Notes: generated from the letters alone by a model not told the origin. A stretch of 64,000 nt of DNA from Nematopogon swammerdamellus (GCA_946902875.1 OX336349.1:20297891-20361890), one strand, 5' to 3'. Numbered from the stretch's first letter, positions 42,055 to 52,337 are shown. Numbers and translations: made by a program.

Positions 42055-42465
42055 CGGCGGGTGCCCGAGTGGTTTGGGCATCGGCTTCTCATTCGAGAGG
42101 TCCGAGGATCAAATCCGGTCGGCGTGTGCCAATGAGTTTTTTTCTGACGAAAAAATTTACGTGCATACATACACCTGCTGCTTCACCGTTCGGAACCGGT
42201 GTAAAACTGTAGGTAGGTAAACCCTTCCATTGCCCCTTACTAGGTGGTAGGCTCAAGTTGTAGCCGACTGGATTGGTACCACCGTACTGGATGTAAGGTG
42301 GCTGCATAGCAGCCTCGGTTGTGTTCTCCTCTAGTCCAGTATAGCCAGCAATCTCCGGTCTCCGGAGTCTCCGGTATGGCACCTACCTTCTCGGAGGTGA
42401 TATTGGCTGGTCGGAGCATGTGCTTTGGCCCCTCCGACTCAGCCACCCATACCGGATTACATCAA
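42055..42465 (+). repeat. SINE B, long copy with tRNA-like head
   Basis: Head ggcgggtgcccgagtggttt holds an A-box-like sequence; the B box is diverged (aggatcaaatc). Linker ttttttctgacgaaaaaatt, core 42188-42289, 3' part ctctagtccagtatagccag to catcaaac. It appears to continue into 42470-42740. Confidence 0.8.
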
Positions 42466-42469
42466 ACAA

Positions 42470-42740
42470 AATGGAAGCTTTTTCTGCTGCTGGCGCGTTT
42501 CCGTGTCTCTCGACCGCTGCAGCTGCCTGTGTGGTTTTTTCTATGTAAACCAAGATCGAAGGCTGTACCGAGAGACCAATGGTGAAGTCCACAGAGCCAA
42601 ATTCACCTCTCCTCGCGAAACTACGCTCAGGCGCCATGCCAGCTGATTTGCGGACTGTTGCTAGGCTCTTTAGCCTGTTCATAAGACGTTTGAAGACAGG
42701 TTAAAGCATTCAGGGAACACACTCGCCGGAAGACAGTTTA
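42470..42740 (+). repeat. Relative of the 55-kb tandem unit
   Basis: cgcgaaactacgctcaggcg, ccatgcc, agacgtttgaagac and gaacacactcgccggaagac match successive parts of the unit at 55201-55553 (cacgaaaccacgctcagaga, gaacacactcaccggaagac). This indicates one dispersed family. Confidence 0.6.
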
Positions 42741-43025
42741 CATCTTAACGGTGCGACAGTGAAACGATTTTGTGGACCAATGGGTCCTCATAGACCCAAT
42801 GTCAACAACAAAAGGGCGCTTGTGACGTAGACGTGAAAAGGGTACTTAAGTGGTGTAGAAAACAGCGAATGATTCTCTGATGTCGGAGATCGAAGCGCCT
42901 CCAACATCACCCCTGGCGACTGCCTATCTGCCTGAATCTAACGCTAAATCTCTGTTATTGGCAGATCGGAGCATGTACTCTGGACTCATGCAGGAAAAAT
43001 ATGGATTTATTCCTTATTTACAAGG
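42741..43025. other. No gene seen
   Basis: Unassigned. Contains a diverged SINE-B-like scrap (gcagatcggagcatgtactctgg) near 42961-42983. Confidence 0.4.
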
Positions 43026-43262
43026 TTTTTTTTTATGGACACTAACACGGTTGGCTACATCACCTACAACATCCGTGATGTCAGCCCATAACACCGGATG
43101 AACTTGGTGCCACGTCAGTGCTTCCCTTCGGTCGTGCCGGCTACACTGAACTGAACGGAAAACACAAACTATTTACATAGCCGTTTCGACCGACCTTTCA
43201 TTCAGTGCGGTGGTACCAACCAACCCGGGCGGGTTAAACCCTTACCACCTAGTAATATAAGA
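43026..43262 (-). repeat. SINE A 3' half
   Basis: T-run then actaacacggttggctacat to ccttaccacctagtaatat. Followed directly by a repeat C fragment, the same junction as at 45256. Confidence 0.75.
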
Positions 43263-43263
43263 A

Positions 43264-43357
43264 GGGAGTCATAGGTATCCCTTAGTCGCCTTTTACGACA
43301 TACACGGGGAGAGATGCAGTGGGGCTAATCTTTTAAAGTACCGGCCCCCCACACTGT
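43264..43357 (-). repeat. Repeat C fragment
   Basis: cgccttttacgacatacacg and gagatgcagtggggctaatc match the repeat C end. Confidence 0.7.
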
Positions 43358-43696
43358 ACAAAATATTAATCCAATATACCACTTTAAGATCTAAAAGAAC
43401 CTTCCGTTAGCACCAATTTGTTTGTTGGGACATAATCTGGATGACACAGGGATGCTCTGTAGCTTGGCTGGCGGCCACAATCGGCTTTAGCGCATTCCCC
43501 GAACGACTCCTCCGAGGATTGGGCAGCGTCTGATCCGGCCGGTAATGAACCTTGGACCGAACCTTCTAAGCTAATTCATAGCGCTGCTCCGCTGGAGACA
43601 TTATCTGGAGCTAGTGCTGCCAACTTGTTTTAGAAGAAATACAGTAAGTATTTCTCATTTCAGAGTGTTAAATTATAAAAAGTACATGCTCATATA

Positions 43697-43882
43697 CCGG
43701 GTGTTTGATGACTATAGGTCGTCATAATGAAGCAAACCAGGTTAGACCAGTTCTAAATTTATTTAGTTTAGTATGGAAATAAAAAAGTTCACCGTAGAAC
43801 AAAAAGTCATCTAACTTTTTTGCTCCAAATAGGCTCAGGAGTACCTGGTTTGCTTTATGACCTATAGTCATCAAACACCCTG
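43697..43882. mobile_element. Short MITE with TA target duplication
   Basis: 186 bp with inverted ends CCGGGTGTTTGATGACTATA and its near-complement, extending about 45 bp inward. TA on both sides. AT-rich loop. Confidence 0.8.
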
Positions 43883-43965
43883 TATAATCCTTTCCTTACT
43901 ATTACGAGTCAATATTGCATTGTCATCCATTTCTACGCTATGTTTAAAGTTTAAAGTCTCTATCT

Positions 43966-44616
43966 CAGCTGTTCCCAATTATTTTTCGTCTACGGAACCC
44001 TAAATGATTGTCCTTCTGTTGGCGGAACAACCACGTCAATTAAAAAGTTAATTAGCTATTGTGAACCTAAAAACTAAATTTATCTGACCTATATACAGGA
44101 TGTCCTTACTGGATTCACGGAAACTGAAAGGATCCATTGTATGAGACGTAAAAAACATATAACAGAAATAATAAAGTTTCAATATTAATCCGTTTTCACG
44201 ATATGAATTTTCAAAGTTTTAATCTTAAACGAATGTGTGACGACACATCAGGCCGCTCTTACACTATCCACGCTATTTATTTTCTTAGAAACTCTAAAAA
44301 ACGTTATTATTGCAAACTTGAAAAAAATAACTACGCCACTGCATTTCCTAGATTAAATACAGGATGTGATTTCAGTTTCCGTGAATCCAGTAAGGACATC
44401 CTGTATACCAAATTTTTGATAGGTGTACTAAATTGTTGGCAGATTATCATCATGTTTGATTTGAATAGCCTAAGGCTGTAGTTTGAAATTAAAAACATAT
44501 TACACGTTTTTGATTAGGGAGAGCGCTTTGTGCTTTATCCGGCTGTGATCCACGGAACCCCTGTGACCCTTCCGCGGTACCCCAGGGTTCCGCGGAACAC
44601 CTTTTGGGAACCGCTG
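43966..44616. mobile_element. hAT-type non-autonomous element carrying a nested MITE
   Basis: Ends CAGCTGTTCCCAA and TTGGGAACCGCTG are inverted with one mismatch. The 8 bases outside (CTCTATCT at 43958-43965, CTCTGGCT at 44617-44624) agree at 6 of 8. CAG ends and 8-bp duplication fit hAT. The 308-bp MITE at 44096-44403 lies inside it. Confidence 0.65.
44096..44403. mobile_element. MITE with TA target duplication, nested
   Basis: Ends CAGGATGTCCTTACTGGATT with exact complement at the other end; TA on both sides. Inverted match about 32 bp. The open frame 44203-44481 crosses its edge and is not a gene. Confidence 0.8.
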
Positions 44617-44656
44617 CTCTGGCTCATCGGGAAGTAGTTTACATCGATTGCAAAAT

Positions 44657-44975
44657 TGACCGTGTGAGACCGGTACTTAAAAATAATAGCCCCACTGCAT
44701 CTCTCCCCGTGCATGTCGTAAAAGGCGACTGAGTGATAAGGACAAGATGCGGTGCATAAGGGCGACAGGATAGCCACCTCTCACATTGGCACGGCCCTTC
44801 CACCGAGTCATGTAGCAGGTGGGTCTTCGTGTCTTACTTGCTGCTTGATAGATATCTTGTCCGAAAACGTAGTGGTCAGTGTTGTGCTGTAATTTGCAAC
44901 AGTATTTGCAGTACGACACCGATTACTCTGCTTACGCAGATTATAGTGATAGAGCGTGTGGTAAGGTGCATGCAA
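44657..44975 (+). repeat. Repeat C, long copy
   Basis: gaccggtacttaaaaataat, ccccactgcatctctccccg, ccttccaccgagtcatgtag, gtgggtcttcgtgtcttact and gattactctgcttacgcaga in order. Opposite in strand to the copy at 961-1313. Confidence 0.75.
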
Positions 44976-45031
44976 AATTTGTACCGTAAAGATAAACAGA
45001 CACCAAAAAAGCGAGTTTTTTTTTTATTATT

Positions 45032-45255
45032 GTTTTTTATGGAAACTGACACGGTTGGCTACATCACCTTCAACATCCGTGATGTCAGCCCATAACACCG
45101 GGTGAACTTGGTGCCACGTCAGTGCTTCCCTTCGGTCGTGCCGGCTATACTGAACTAGACGGAAAACACAAACTATTTGCATAGCCGTTTCGACCGACCT
45201 TTCATTCAGTGCGGTGGTATCAACCCGGGCGGGTTAAGCCCTACCACCTAGTGAT
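45032..45255 (-). repeat. SINE A 3' half
   Basis: atggaaactgacacggttgg to ccctaccacctagtgatata; closely resembles 43026-43262. Confidence 0.75.
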
Positions 45256-45356
45256 ATAAGAAGGGAGTCAGTAGCCCTTAGTCGCCTTTTACGACATACA
45301 CGGGGAGAGATGCAGTGGGGCTATTCTTTTAAAGTACCGGCACCACACGGTACAAA
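45256..45356 (-). repeat. Repeat C fragment
   Basis: cgccttttacgacatacacg to ggcaccacacggtac. The SINE A/repeat C junction here repeats that at 43262-43264, so the pair was copied together. Confidence 0.7.
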
Positions 45357-45840
45357 AAAATAAAAACGTGTTAAAATACCAACTAAAGAAACATTAATAA
45401 ATCAGTTCAACCTTGGTTGGCCTTAGCGCTTGACAGATCCCTAAGTTTTTGTTCCCTGTACACTTCAATGAGCTTTATTTGATACCTTTAAGGCTTTAAT
45501 CTTGTAACCAATGAGCAGGAAATTGGTCGCTTCGCCATTATATGGTATGTGCGGTACGTTTCTGCCCCGTACAACTAACTATGCAATACCAAACAATAAC
45601 GGAATATCTTGGTCTCATCACATCAGATAATTTCACATTAGAATTTCACGAACAAATCCTGTAGAGTTATATTCATATCTTTTCCTATACTTAAATATGC
45701 ATTTCTCTTGCCAAATGCCACCAAACAGGTCATCGTTTCAAACTTTCTTGTCAGCCAAAAACTAGTTTCTTATATTACTAGTAAATGTTTTGATAACTCA
45801 GAACATGTTAATTTTTTCATAGATAAACTCTATAGTGAAA
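45357..45840. other. No gene seen
   Basis: AT-rich, unassigned sequence. Confidence 0.45.
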
Positions 45841-45844
45841 ACTA

Positions 45845-46078
45845 ACGAAAGAAATTTATGAAGCAAATGTGAGTGGAAGAGTCGGGAAGGTTCGCCCTAG
45901 ACGCACTTACCTGGACCAGATCGGGCATGTGCTCAAAAAGGGGCAAGTGCGTAGTACCCGTAACCGACGAGCATGCATGAAGAACATTATGGGAGTGGAA
46001 GAGGCGGCAGAGGTGTGTCAGGATCGTGGCACGTGGAGATCCGTTGTCTCTGCCTACCCCACCGGGAAACAGGCGTGA
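45845..46078 (+). pseudogene. LINE ORF2 C-terminal fragment
   Basis: The frame reads EIYEANVSGRVGKVRPRRTY, then LDQIGHVLKKGQVRSTRNRR and ACMKN...VCQDRGTWRSVVSAYP before the stop. This is the conserved C-terminal tail of a LINE reverse transcriptase protein widespread in insects; the exact clade cannot be named from the tail alone. A short (TATG)n follows at 46079-46096. 5'-truncated and dead. Confidence 0.7.
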
Positions 46079-46097
46079 CTGTATGTATGTATGTAGT

Positions 46098-46660
46098 GAA
46101 AACACGCTGGACTTACCGCGGATGCGCACCAATCGGTTCTGCAGATCGTTCCTCTACAGAACCGTTAAACTCTGGAACGCTCTCCCTGCGCTACCCCGAC
46201 CGACCGAATGCCCATGGGCGTCGTTGACACCTTATGGGTAGTGTCCGACCGAAAGTGTACTTTCACTTTCGGCCGAAAGCCGTAGCCGAATTTCGGCAAA
46301 ATTCTACTTTCGGCAGAAAGCCGAAAGCCGAAGCCGAAAGCCGAAACCCGAAAGCCGTAGCCGAAAGTATGTATGGTATTTAAGTATTAAGGCAGTGTGT
46401 GCCTGCGCGCCGGCCGCCAAATCCGCCAATCGCGTAATCGCGTCGCGGCGTTCGCGTCGCGTCGCGTGCGCGCGGTCGGTCGGTTTTTCTGTCTTAACAA
46501 CTTTCGGTTGGGCCGAAAGTGACCACTACTTTCGGCCGAAACCGTAAGTTTGCCTAATGTTGCAAATATTGGCCGAAAGGCCGAAAGCCGAAAGCCGAAA
46601 CCGAATATTCGGTCGGACACTACTTATGGGTGGTTCGGTGCCGTAAGTCGCGCATTCAAT
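46098..46660 (+). pseudogene. Second LINE tail, split by a hAT MITE
   Basis: MRTNRFCRSFLYRTVKLWNA followed by LPALPRPTECPW resembles the RT C-terminus plus 3' region of another LINE. Its 3' part (gcgtcgttgacaccttatggg) is interrupted at 46239 and resumes at 46631 with tggttcggtgccgtaagtcg and an A-run. A related 3' segment is at 53640-53755. Confidence 0.6.
46239..46622. mobile_element. hAT-type MITE rich in CCGAAAG motifs
   Basis: Ends TAGTGTCCGACCGAA and TTCGGTCGGACACTA are inverted. The 8-bp CTTATGGG is duplicated at 46231-46238 and 46623-46630. The interior is full of ccgaaag and ctttcgg in both orientations around a GC-rich centre (46390-46480). No ORF. Confidence 0.9.
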
Positions 46661-46855
46661 AAAAAAAAAATCGACCCACACACGCTATGAAATAAAGCAG
46701 TCTGTAAGTAGTAAGTAGTAGTAGTAGTTAGTAGTAGCAAGTAAGTAGTCTGTGAGAATGTCATGGCAATTTGGACTTTATTCCGAGGCCATAAGATTGA
46801 ATTGAACTCACACTTTCTTCATGTACTATCTCTTCATTGTAGGATACGGTTTATC
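46661..46855. other. No gene seen
   Basis: A (GTA)n-like stretch at 46705-46748, otherwise unassigned. Confidence 0.4.
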
Positions 46856-46856
46856 T

Positions 46857-47019
46857 AGTACCGCACTGAATGAAACGTCGTCGGTCGAAACGGCTATATA
46901 AAAAGTGCGTGTTTTCCGTCCAGTTCATGTAGCCGACATAAAATGAAGGGAAGCACTACTGACATGGCACCTAGTTCACCCGGTGTTATGGACTGACATC
47001 ACGGATGTTGTAGGTGATG
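46857..47019 (+). repeat. SINE A 3' part
   Basis: ccgcactgaatgaaacgtcg to gatgttgtaggtgatgta, joined to repeat E without its A-tail. Confidence 0.7.
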
Positions 47020-47728
47020 TATGGCGTGTTATGAAATGCTTCATATTAGTTAAAGTTATGATTAGTTAAAATGCTTCACACTCTATTCGGTAGATGGCGC
47101 GCGCGTATACACTTTTTTGGTTTCTTCTATGGGAACCCCTGTGAACTTTTTACGTTTTCTTATTTTAAACCGACTTCAAAAAAAGGAGGATTTCGGATCA
47201 ATTCGACTGTATTATGTTTTTTTTTTATGTTTGTCCCCTCAGAACTTTCGACTGGGTGAACCGATTTTGATGATGCTTCCCGTGTGGTCCCATTTCAATT
47301 TGGTCAAGATCGGATTGGAAAGCGAGGCGGATTCGCGATTCCGCCGAGTATATACATTAATAGCAAAAAATTACTAAAAAAAAACTATTTAAAAAAATAT
47401 AAAAACCGCCTTCAAAAATGTAGGAAATAAAAAAAATCGAACCCTAGAGTTGAAGGCGGTGCAGGTGTTAAAGCAAGCAAAAATAACCGACCGCCTTCAA
47501 CTCTAGGGTTCGATTTTTTTTATTTCACACATTTTTGTTATAATTTGTTGTTATATCGGCCCTAATAACACATATTCTGTGAAAATTTCAACGGGCTACC
47601 TATTACGGTTCAAGAGATACAGCCCTCGGACAGGCAGACGGACGGACGGACGGACAGACAGACAGACAGACAGACGGCGTAGGCTTAGTAATAGGGCCCC
47701 GTACCGGATACGGAACCCTAAAAATGGG
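47020..47728 (+). repeat. Repeat E, interrupted by element G
   Basis: Left part (atggcgtgttatgaaatgct to acgttttcttatttt, 47020-47167) and right part (ttgttatatcggccctaata to ggatacggaaccct) are continuous in the copy at 12512-12889. The sequence between is element G. Confidence 0.75.
47168..47545. mobile_element. Element G, foldback copy 1
   Basis: Inserted in repeat E. Contains aaccgacttcaaaaaaagga, the gcgaggcggattcgcgattc segment and the inverted pair aaccctagagttgaaggcgg / ccgccttcaactctagggtt. Confidence 0.75.
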
Positions 47729-47811
47729 GAATTAACTGTTTTATTTATTAGGTACTTACTTACTTGCTTACTTACTTAACCCCTTCGAATCGGGCATCTC
47801 GAATATTTCAG

Positions 47812-47914
47812 TCCAATTTACAGAAGCTAGCGCCACGCCCCGCGCGCCGCCGCCGCCCCGCGCGCCACCGCCGCCGCGCCGCCCCGCTCCCCGGGAGGGC
47901 GGGCGCGACGGACA
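47812..47914 (+). CDS. Candidate exon 1 of an unrecognised host gene
   Basis: A GC-rich (CGCCGCCGC) segment lies between acceptor-like AGs (tttcag ending 47811, or ttacag ending 47823) and the donor GACA/GTAAGT at 47915. One frame is open throughout and leaves one base, as the next candidate exon requires. It would encode a Pro/Arg/Ala-rich stretch. A second frame is also open, so frame choice depends on the neighbouring exon. The evidence is weak and RNA data could settle it. Confidence 0.3.
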
Positions 47915-48420
47915 GTAAGTAAGTTTTCCTCCATAGGGACCTTTACTAATGGTCTAAATTGACGCAGCGATCATGTCGAATGAGATAAAACCCTCGTCCG
48001 GATAATGCTCGGGAAGTGCTCACCTTTCCGATCTTTTTAAGGTTCCGTAGCTAGCCGTGCGGGCAGCGATGACTCTCATAAAAAGATGTTGAGGAAAAAA
48101 TATATCCTCAAATAACTAAACTGAGTTCGTATTTAATATACATTCGTACTGAATGTACAGATTCCCATATAAGTTTGTCAAGTATGGTGTGCCAGTGCCA
48201 CAAGGGATAATAATAGCATCAAAAGAAAACGTGAAAGGATTTGAATTTGATATTAATATGGCAATAGAAAAAATTGTTTCATGTAATGTAATATAATAGA
48301 TGTTTTATTAGGTTATATTGTCTGTAATGTTAGGTTACGAAAATGTGAACAAGAATACTTAAAATGTACTTAAAACCTGACGGTGTTAAAAGAGTGAATA
48401 AATAATATTGTTTGTTTCAG

Positions 48421-48483
48421 GTAATACAAGTTTTCCGTACATCTTGACGGTGACAAACCACGAAGACGGAGCGACAACCACCG
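48421..48483 (+). CDS. Candidate 63-nt exon 2
   Basis: Preceded by a good acceptor (tgtttgtttcag, ending 48420) and followed by CCG/GTAAGTTT. Only one frame is open, with two bases completing a codon, then NTSFPYILTVTNHEDGATTT. This joins in phase with the open frame at 47812-47914. The peptide has the look of an extracellular or disordered linker, and I do not recognise it. Both splice sites are close to consensus, which is more than expected by chance for so short a segment. Confidence 0.4.
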
Positions 48484-48639
48484 GTAAGTTTTAATTTTCG
48501 TAATTTTTGCTTTGGTACGCACCGCGGCAAGGCGTATGCAGAATGTAGCAATTTCCTATATTTATCTATCATACGTTTGTATGTATATCTATAACGGATT
48601 TTGAAGTAGGTACTCAATTACTTGTACAACATGTACATA

Positions 48640-48785
48640 GAAATATTGTAGCGAACTGGGTTGGTACCACTGTACTGAACGAAATATGGTCGTATAACAA
48701 CCTCGGTTGCGTTCCACCTTCTCGTAGGTGATATTGGGTGGTGGGATATGGCCCTCCGACTCGACCACCCATACTGAATTACATA
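48640..48785 (+). repeat. SINE B 3' fragment
   Basis: gggttggtaccactgtactg, ctcgtaggtgatattgg and actcgaccacccatactgaa match the SINE B body with deletions. Confidence 0.6.
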
Positions 48786-49480
48786 TAATAAAACTCTCTC
48801 CAGTTTTTTGACATTGGAAATGTCTTTTCGATCGCTTCAGTATAGTCCCCGATTTTCAGCGAGAGTGCGAATTCGCCCTGGTGTCGTGAGTTTCTACGTC
48901 AATATTTAGGGTGTCAAATGACGCGTATCGACAAAGGCTACAAGATTTAAAACAATATATTAAAACAGTTTGAGAGTTTTTGAGAAAATCGCAAAAAACC
49001 GCTTAAAATAGCCGTGTTTAGGGGGTTTAAAAATGGCACTTTTAAACACATTTTAAACTTTTATATTTTTATATTTCAGATTGACTCACTATCTGGGGAT
49101 GTTTTTTTGATTGTTTGAAAAAAGTGAAAAATGTTGGAGTTATGATTTTTTTAAATTTTCCGTTACGCTAGTTACGAGTCGTCTTTATCTTTCAGTGTGA
49201 GTAGTTAAAATGGTTTTTATCGTGATGCATGCATATAGTTAGAAAATCTAATAATTAATCTTCTACTTGAAAATTAAGAATTTAATTTTTTTTTATATTT
49301 GAATTCGTCCTACAAGTCATATTCAATGTACCCGAAGATCATGTAATGCAAGAGGTATGTGAATTTTTTAGAAAATCTATAATTATTATCACTTTTGCTA
49401 TTACATTTATTTATATACCTAGTAATAATATATCTACTTATGTAAGAACAAATTTAAATAACCAATTTAAGCAATCAAAA
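48786..49480. other. No gene seen
   Basis: AT-rich, with short phrases such as aaccgcttaaaatagccgtg. Probably an intron or old repeats. Confidence 0.4.
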
Positions 49481-49482
49481 GA

Positions 49483-50300
49483 TACGGCCATCCATGTCAG
49501 ATTTCATACTCGCAAACTCACTCAAAACAAATCAAAACCTATGGGGTATTTCCCGTCAACATAGAATCATAAAATTTAGTAAGAAGCAAGGTCTTACAGC
49601 ACAAGTAAAGGAAAAAATCCGAAAATTGTAAACTTGTAGTTACATGACATTAAAAAAATATTTTTTTGTTTTGTATGTCAATGACACTTTTTCTCAGGAA
49701 CGGATTAAGATAACAAATTGAAATTAATATGAAATACTACAATCTACGATCTATTTAAGGTGAAGAAAATGCAAGCTTCTAAATCAACGCAATATAAAAA
49801 ATACGGCCATCCATGTCATATTTCATACTCGCAAACTCACTCAAAACAAATCAAAACCTATAGGGTATTTCCCGTCAACCTAGAATCATAAAATTTGGTA
49901 AGAAGCAAGGTATCATAGCACAAGCAAAGGAAAAAATCCTAATATTAGAAACTTGTAGTTATATGATATTAAAAAAAAAAAATTGCTTCTTTTGTGTGTC
50001 AAGACCTTTTTCTCAGTAACACGAGTCAAGATATCAAATTGAAATTAATATGAAATACTAACGTCTGCGATTCCTTCGAGATAATGAAAATGAAAGCTTC
50101 TAAATCAACATAATCAAAAGATACGGCTTTTTATGGCAAATTTTAACACTTGCAAACTCACTCAAATGAAATCAAAACCTATAGGGTACTTACCGTAGGG
50201 TACTTGACCTAGAGGAATTAAATTTGGTAAGAAGCAAGGTCTCACATCACAAGTAAAGGAAAAATTGTAAATATGTCGTTATGTCAAGAAATATATTTTT
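49483..50300 (+). repeat. 320-bp tandem array (three units)
   Basis: The tacggc landmark recurs at 49483, 49802 and 50122. Units share catactcgcaaactcactca, atcaaaacctatagggta, gtaagaagcaaggt and cacaagtaaaggaaaaa. The third is the most diverged. Confidence 0.85.
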
Positions 50301-50422
50301 GTATATTTCAAATACACGAATGCCTCACAGTCAAACCATTGCTGTAGTGTTTATTTAGGCGATTCGTGATTTTCCAAAACAATTGTTTTTGTACATACAT
50401 AATACAAATATATTGAGTGATG

Positions 50423-50470
50423 ATACGGAACCCTCGGTGCGCGAGTCCAACTCGCACTTGGCGACTTTTT
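50423..50470 (-). repeat. Repeat E terminal fragment
   Basis: acggaaccctcggtgcgcga and ctcgcacttgg match the E terminus (compare 58875-58913). Confidence 0.6.
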
Positions 50471-50787
50471 TTTTCATGAATATTCTAAATTTGAAATTTT
50501 TTACGACCGGCCATATACGCTTAATTTATTATGGTACGAGTACCATCGAGCTGGTCTGATGATGCAGACAGAAGGTGGCCATAGGAACTCCTAAACTACA
50601 CATGATACACCCATCGTGTTTGGGCTCGTTGCATTTGTCTTCACGAGCAATTTACTTTAGACCTAAGAAATTCTCAATTCGACGGTATGTTTTCTTGTTT
50701 TGGGTGTTTGTTACGCGATTACTACGTCAATTGTGGGCCAATTTTGAAAATTCTTTTTTTTTTGTTTGAAAGGGGATAACCCTAAGG
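50471..50787. other. No gene seen
   Basis: Unassigned. No repeat family recognised. Confidence 0.4.
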
Positions 50788-51156
50788 TTTTTTTTTATGG
50801 AAACTGACACGGTTGGCTACATCACCTACAACGTCCGTGATGTCAGCCCATAACACCGGCTGAACTAAGTGCCATGTCAGTGCTTCCCCCTTTGATCGTG
50901 CTGACTACACTGAACTGGTCGGAAAATATAAACTATTTACATAGCCGTTTCGTGCGGTGGTACCAACCCGGGCGGGTTAGACCCTACCACCAAGTAAGAT
51001 TAGGAGGGAAGGGACCTACAGTTTTACGAGGAATCCGAACCTCGGTCAGCCTCCAACGGTCAGCGGTCACCCATCCAAGTACTGACCGCACCCAGCGTTG
51101 CTTAACATTCAATAGCGACAGTTGACTGTCTGCACCACTGAGCTATCGAGGCTGAC
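50788..51156 (-). repeat. SINE A, full-length copy
   Basis: T-run, atggaaactgacacggttgg, core, then the 5S-like head ggtcacccatccaagtactg and end ctgagctatcgaggctgac. Comparable with 38161-38552. Confidence 0.85.
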
Positions 51157-51715
51157 GTGGTCCTATTTTAATTGGGTCAAGATCGGATTGGAAAGCGAGG
51201 CGGAATCGCGAGGCCGAAGGCCGAGCGATTCCGCCGAGTACATTAATAGCAAAAATTACTAAAAAAAACTGTGAAATAAAAAAACAGTTTTAAAAAACAT
51301 AAAACCGACTTCCTAAAAAAAGTAGAACTAAAAAACTACCTATTTAAAATAAAAATATAAAAACCGCCTTCAAAAATATATGAAATAAAAATCTAAAAAA
51401 AACAAACCCTAGAGTTGAAGGCGGTGCTAAAGCAAGCAAAAATGATGCATGAAAGAAAACATGAGTGGATGATATCCTTTGTTATTTGTGTAGCCTTTTT
51501 AGCACCGCCTTCAACTCTTGTTCCTCTCAACCTCTCAACCTCTTCAACTCTTGGGTTTGTTTTTTTTTTAAGGTTTTTATTTCATATATTTTTGAAGGCG
51601 GTTTTTATATTTTTATTTTAAATAGTTTTTTAGTTCTAATTTTTTTAGGAAGTCGGTTTTATGTTTTTTTAAACTTTTTTTTTATTTCACAGTTTTTTTT
51701 ATTTTGAATCTCGTT
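51157..51715. mobile_element. Element G, large foldback copy 2
   Basis: From about 51285, aactgtgaaataaaaaaaca, cataaaaccgacttcctaaa, aaaccgccttcaaaaatata and aaccctagagttgaaggcgg are mirrored by their complements up to about 51700. Arms are about 200 bp with indels. Precedes an ggcggaatcgcg...cgattccgcc palindrome at 51199-51236. Confidence 0.8.
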
Positions 51716-52190
51716 TTGAATACACGTTATAGATCAAGATTTAAAGCGAAGATTAAATCAAATGCCAAATTCTTTAGCATTAATTTAGGCATATTATTAT
51801 ATCATTGCATTTTTTATCACCTTGGTAATTTAATATTATGAACGACGAATGATGCAATAAAAAAAAATTCCGTGTCGATTTCCTCAATAACATATTCGAT
51901 ATCAACTAATTTACGATGCACAGAACTGAATACGTATGTACATATATACGGTGCTCTGTTATAGGCATTGTCAAGTTATTTAATTTTAAGGAAAACCCTA
52001 TGGTTTTCCTTAAAATTGCCGATTTTATGCTATATTTTTTTTCAGCGTGTAATATTGTTATTTTCCTTTTATAATATGATAGTATCTGTTAGGCCTCAGA
52101 CTAATAAAAAAAAATATTATGTAAATTAACGACTCTAGAATTTATTACCCTTTTTTTGTATCCATCTCGTCTCTGAGATTTATTACCCGC
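51716..52190. other. Unassigned, with a perfect hairpin
   Basis: AT-rich. Contains AATTTTAAGGAAAACC-CTAT and the exact complement at 51982-52017 (16-bp stem, 4-base loop), long enough for a stable RNA hairpin. Confidence 0.5.
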
Positions 52191-52204
52191 ATATTAATCG
52201 TATC

Positions 52205-52272
52205 GGCGACGGCGCCGGCTGCGGGGCGGGGCATCGTCTCGTCGGTGGTGGCATCGTCTCGTCGGTGGTGGC
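52205..52272 (+). repeat. Short GC-rich tandem
   Basis: ggcatcgtctcgtcggtggt occurs twice in a row after a ggcgacggcgccggctgcgg segment. A related ggcgacggcggggcggtgca is at 62455-62474. Confidence 0.7.
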
Positions 52273-52337
52273 CTTTTCTTAAAACATTACCATCCATGTC
52301 TTTACATCCAAAATTGTATTGACCGACATTTCATTGG

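Noticed and set aside
44203..44481. A 92-codon ORF
   Set aside because: It spans the edge of a TA-flanked MITE and the enclosing hAT element, so it is a chance frame.
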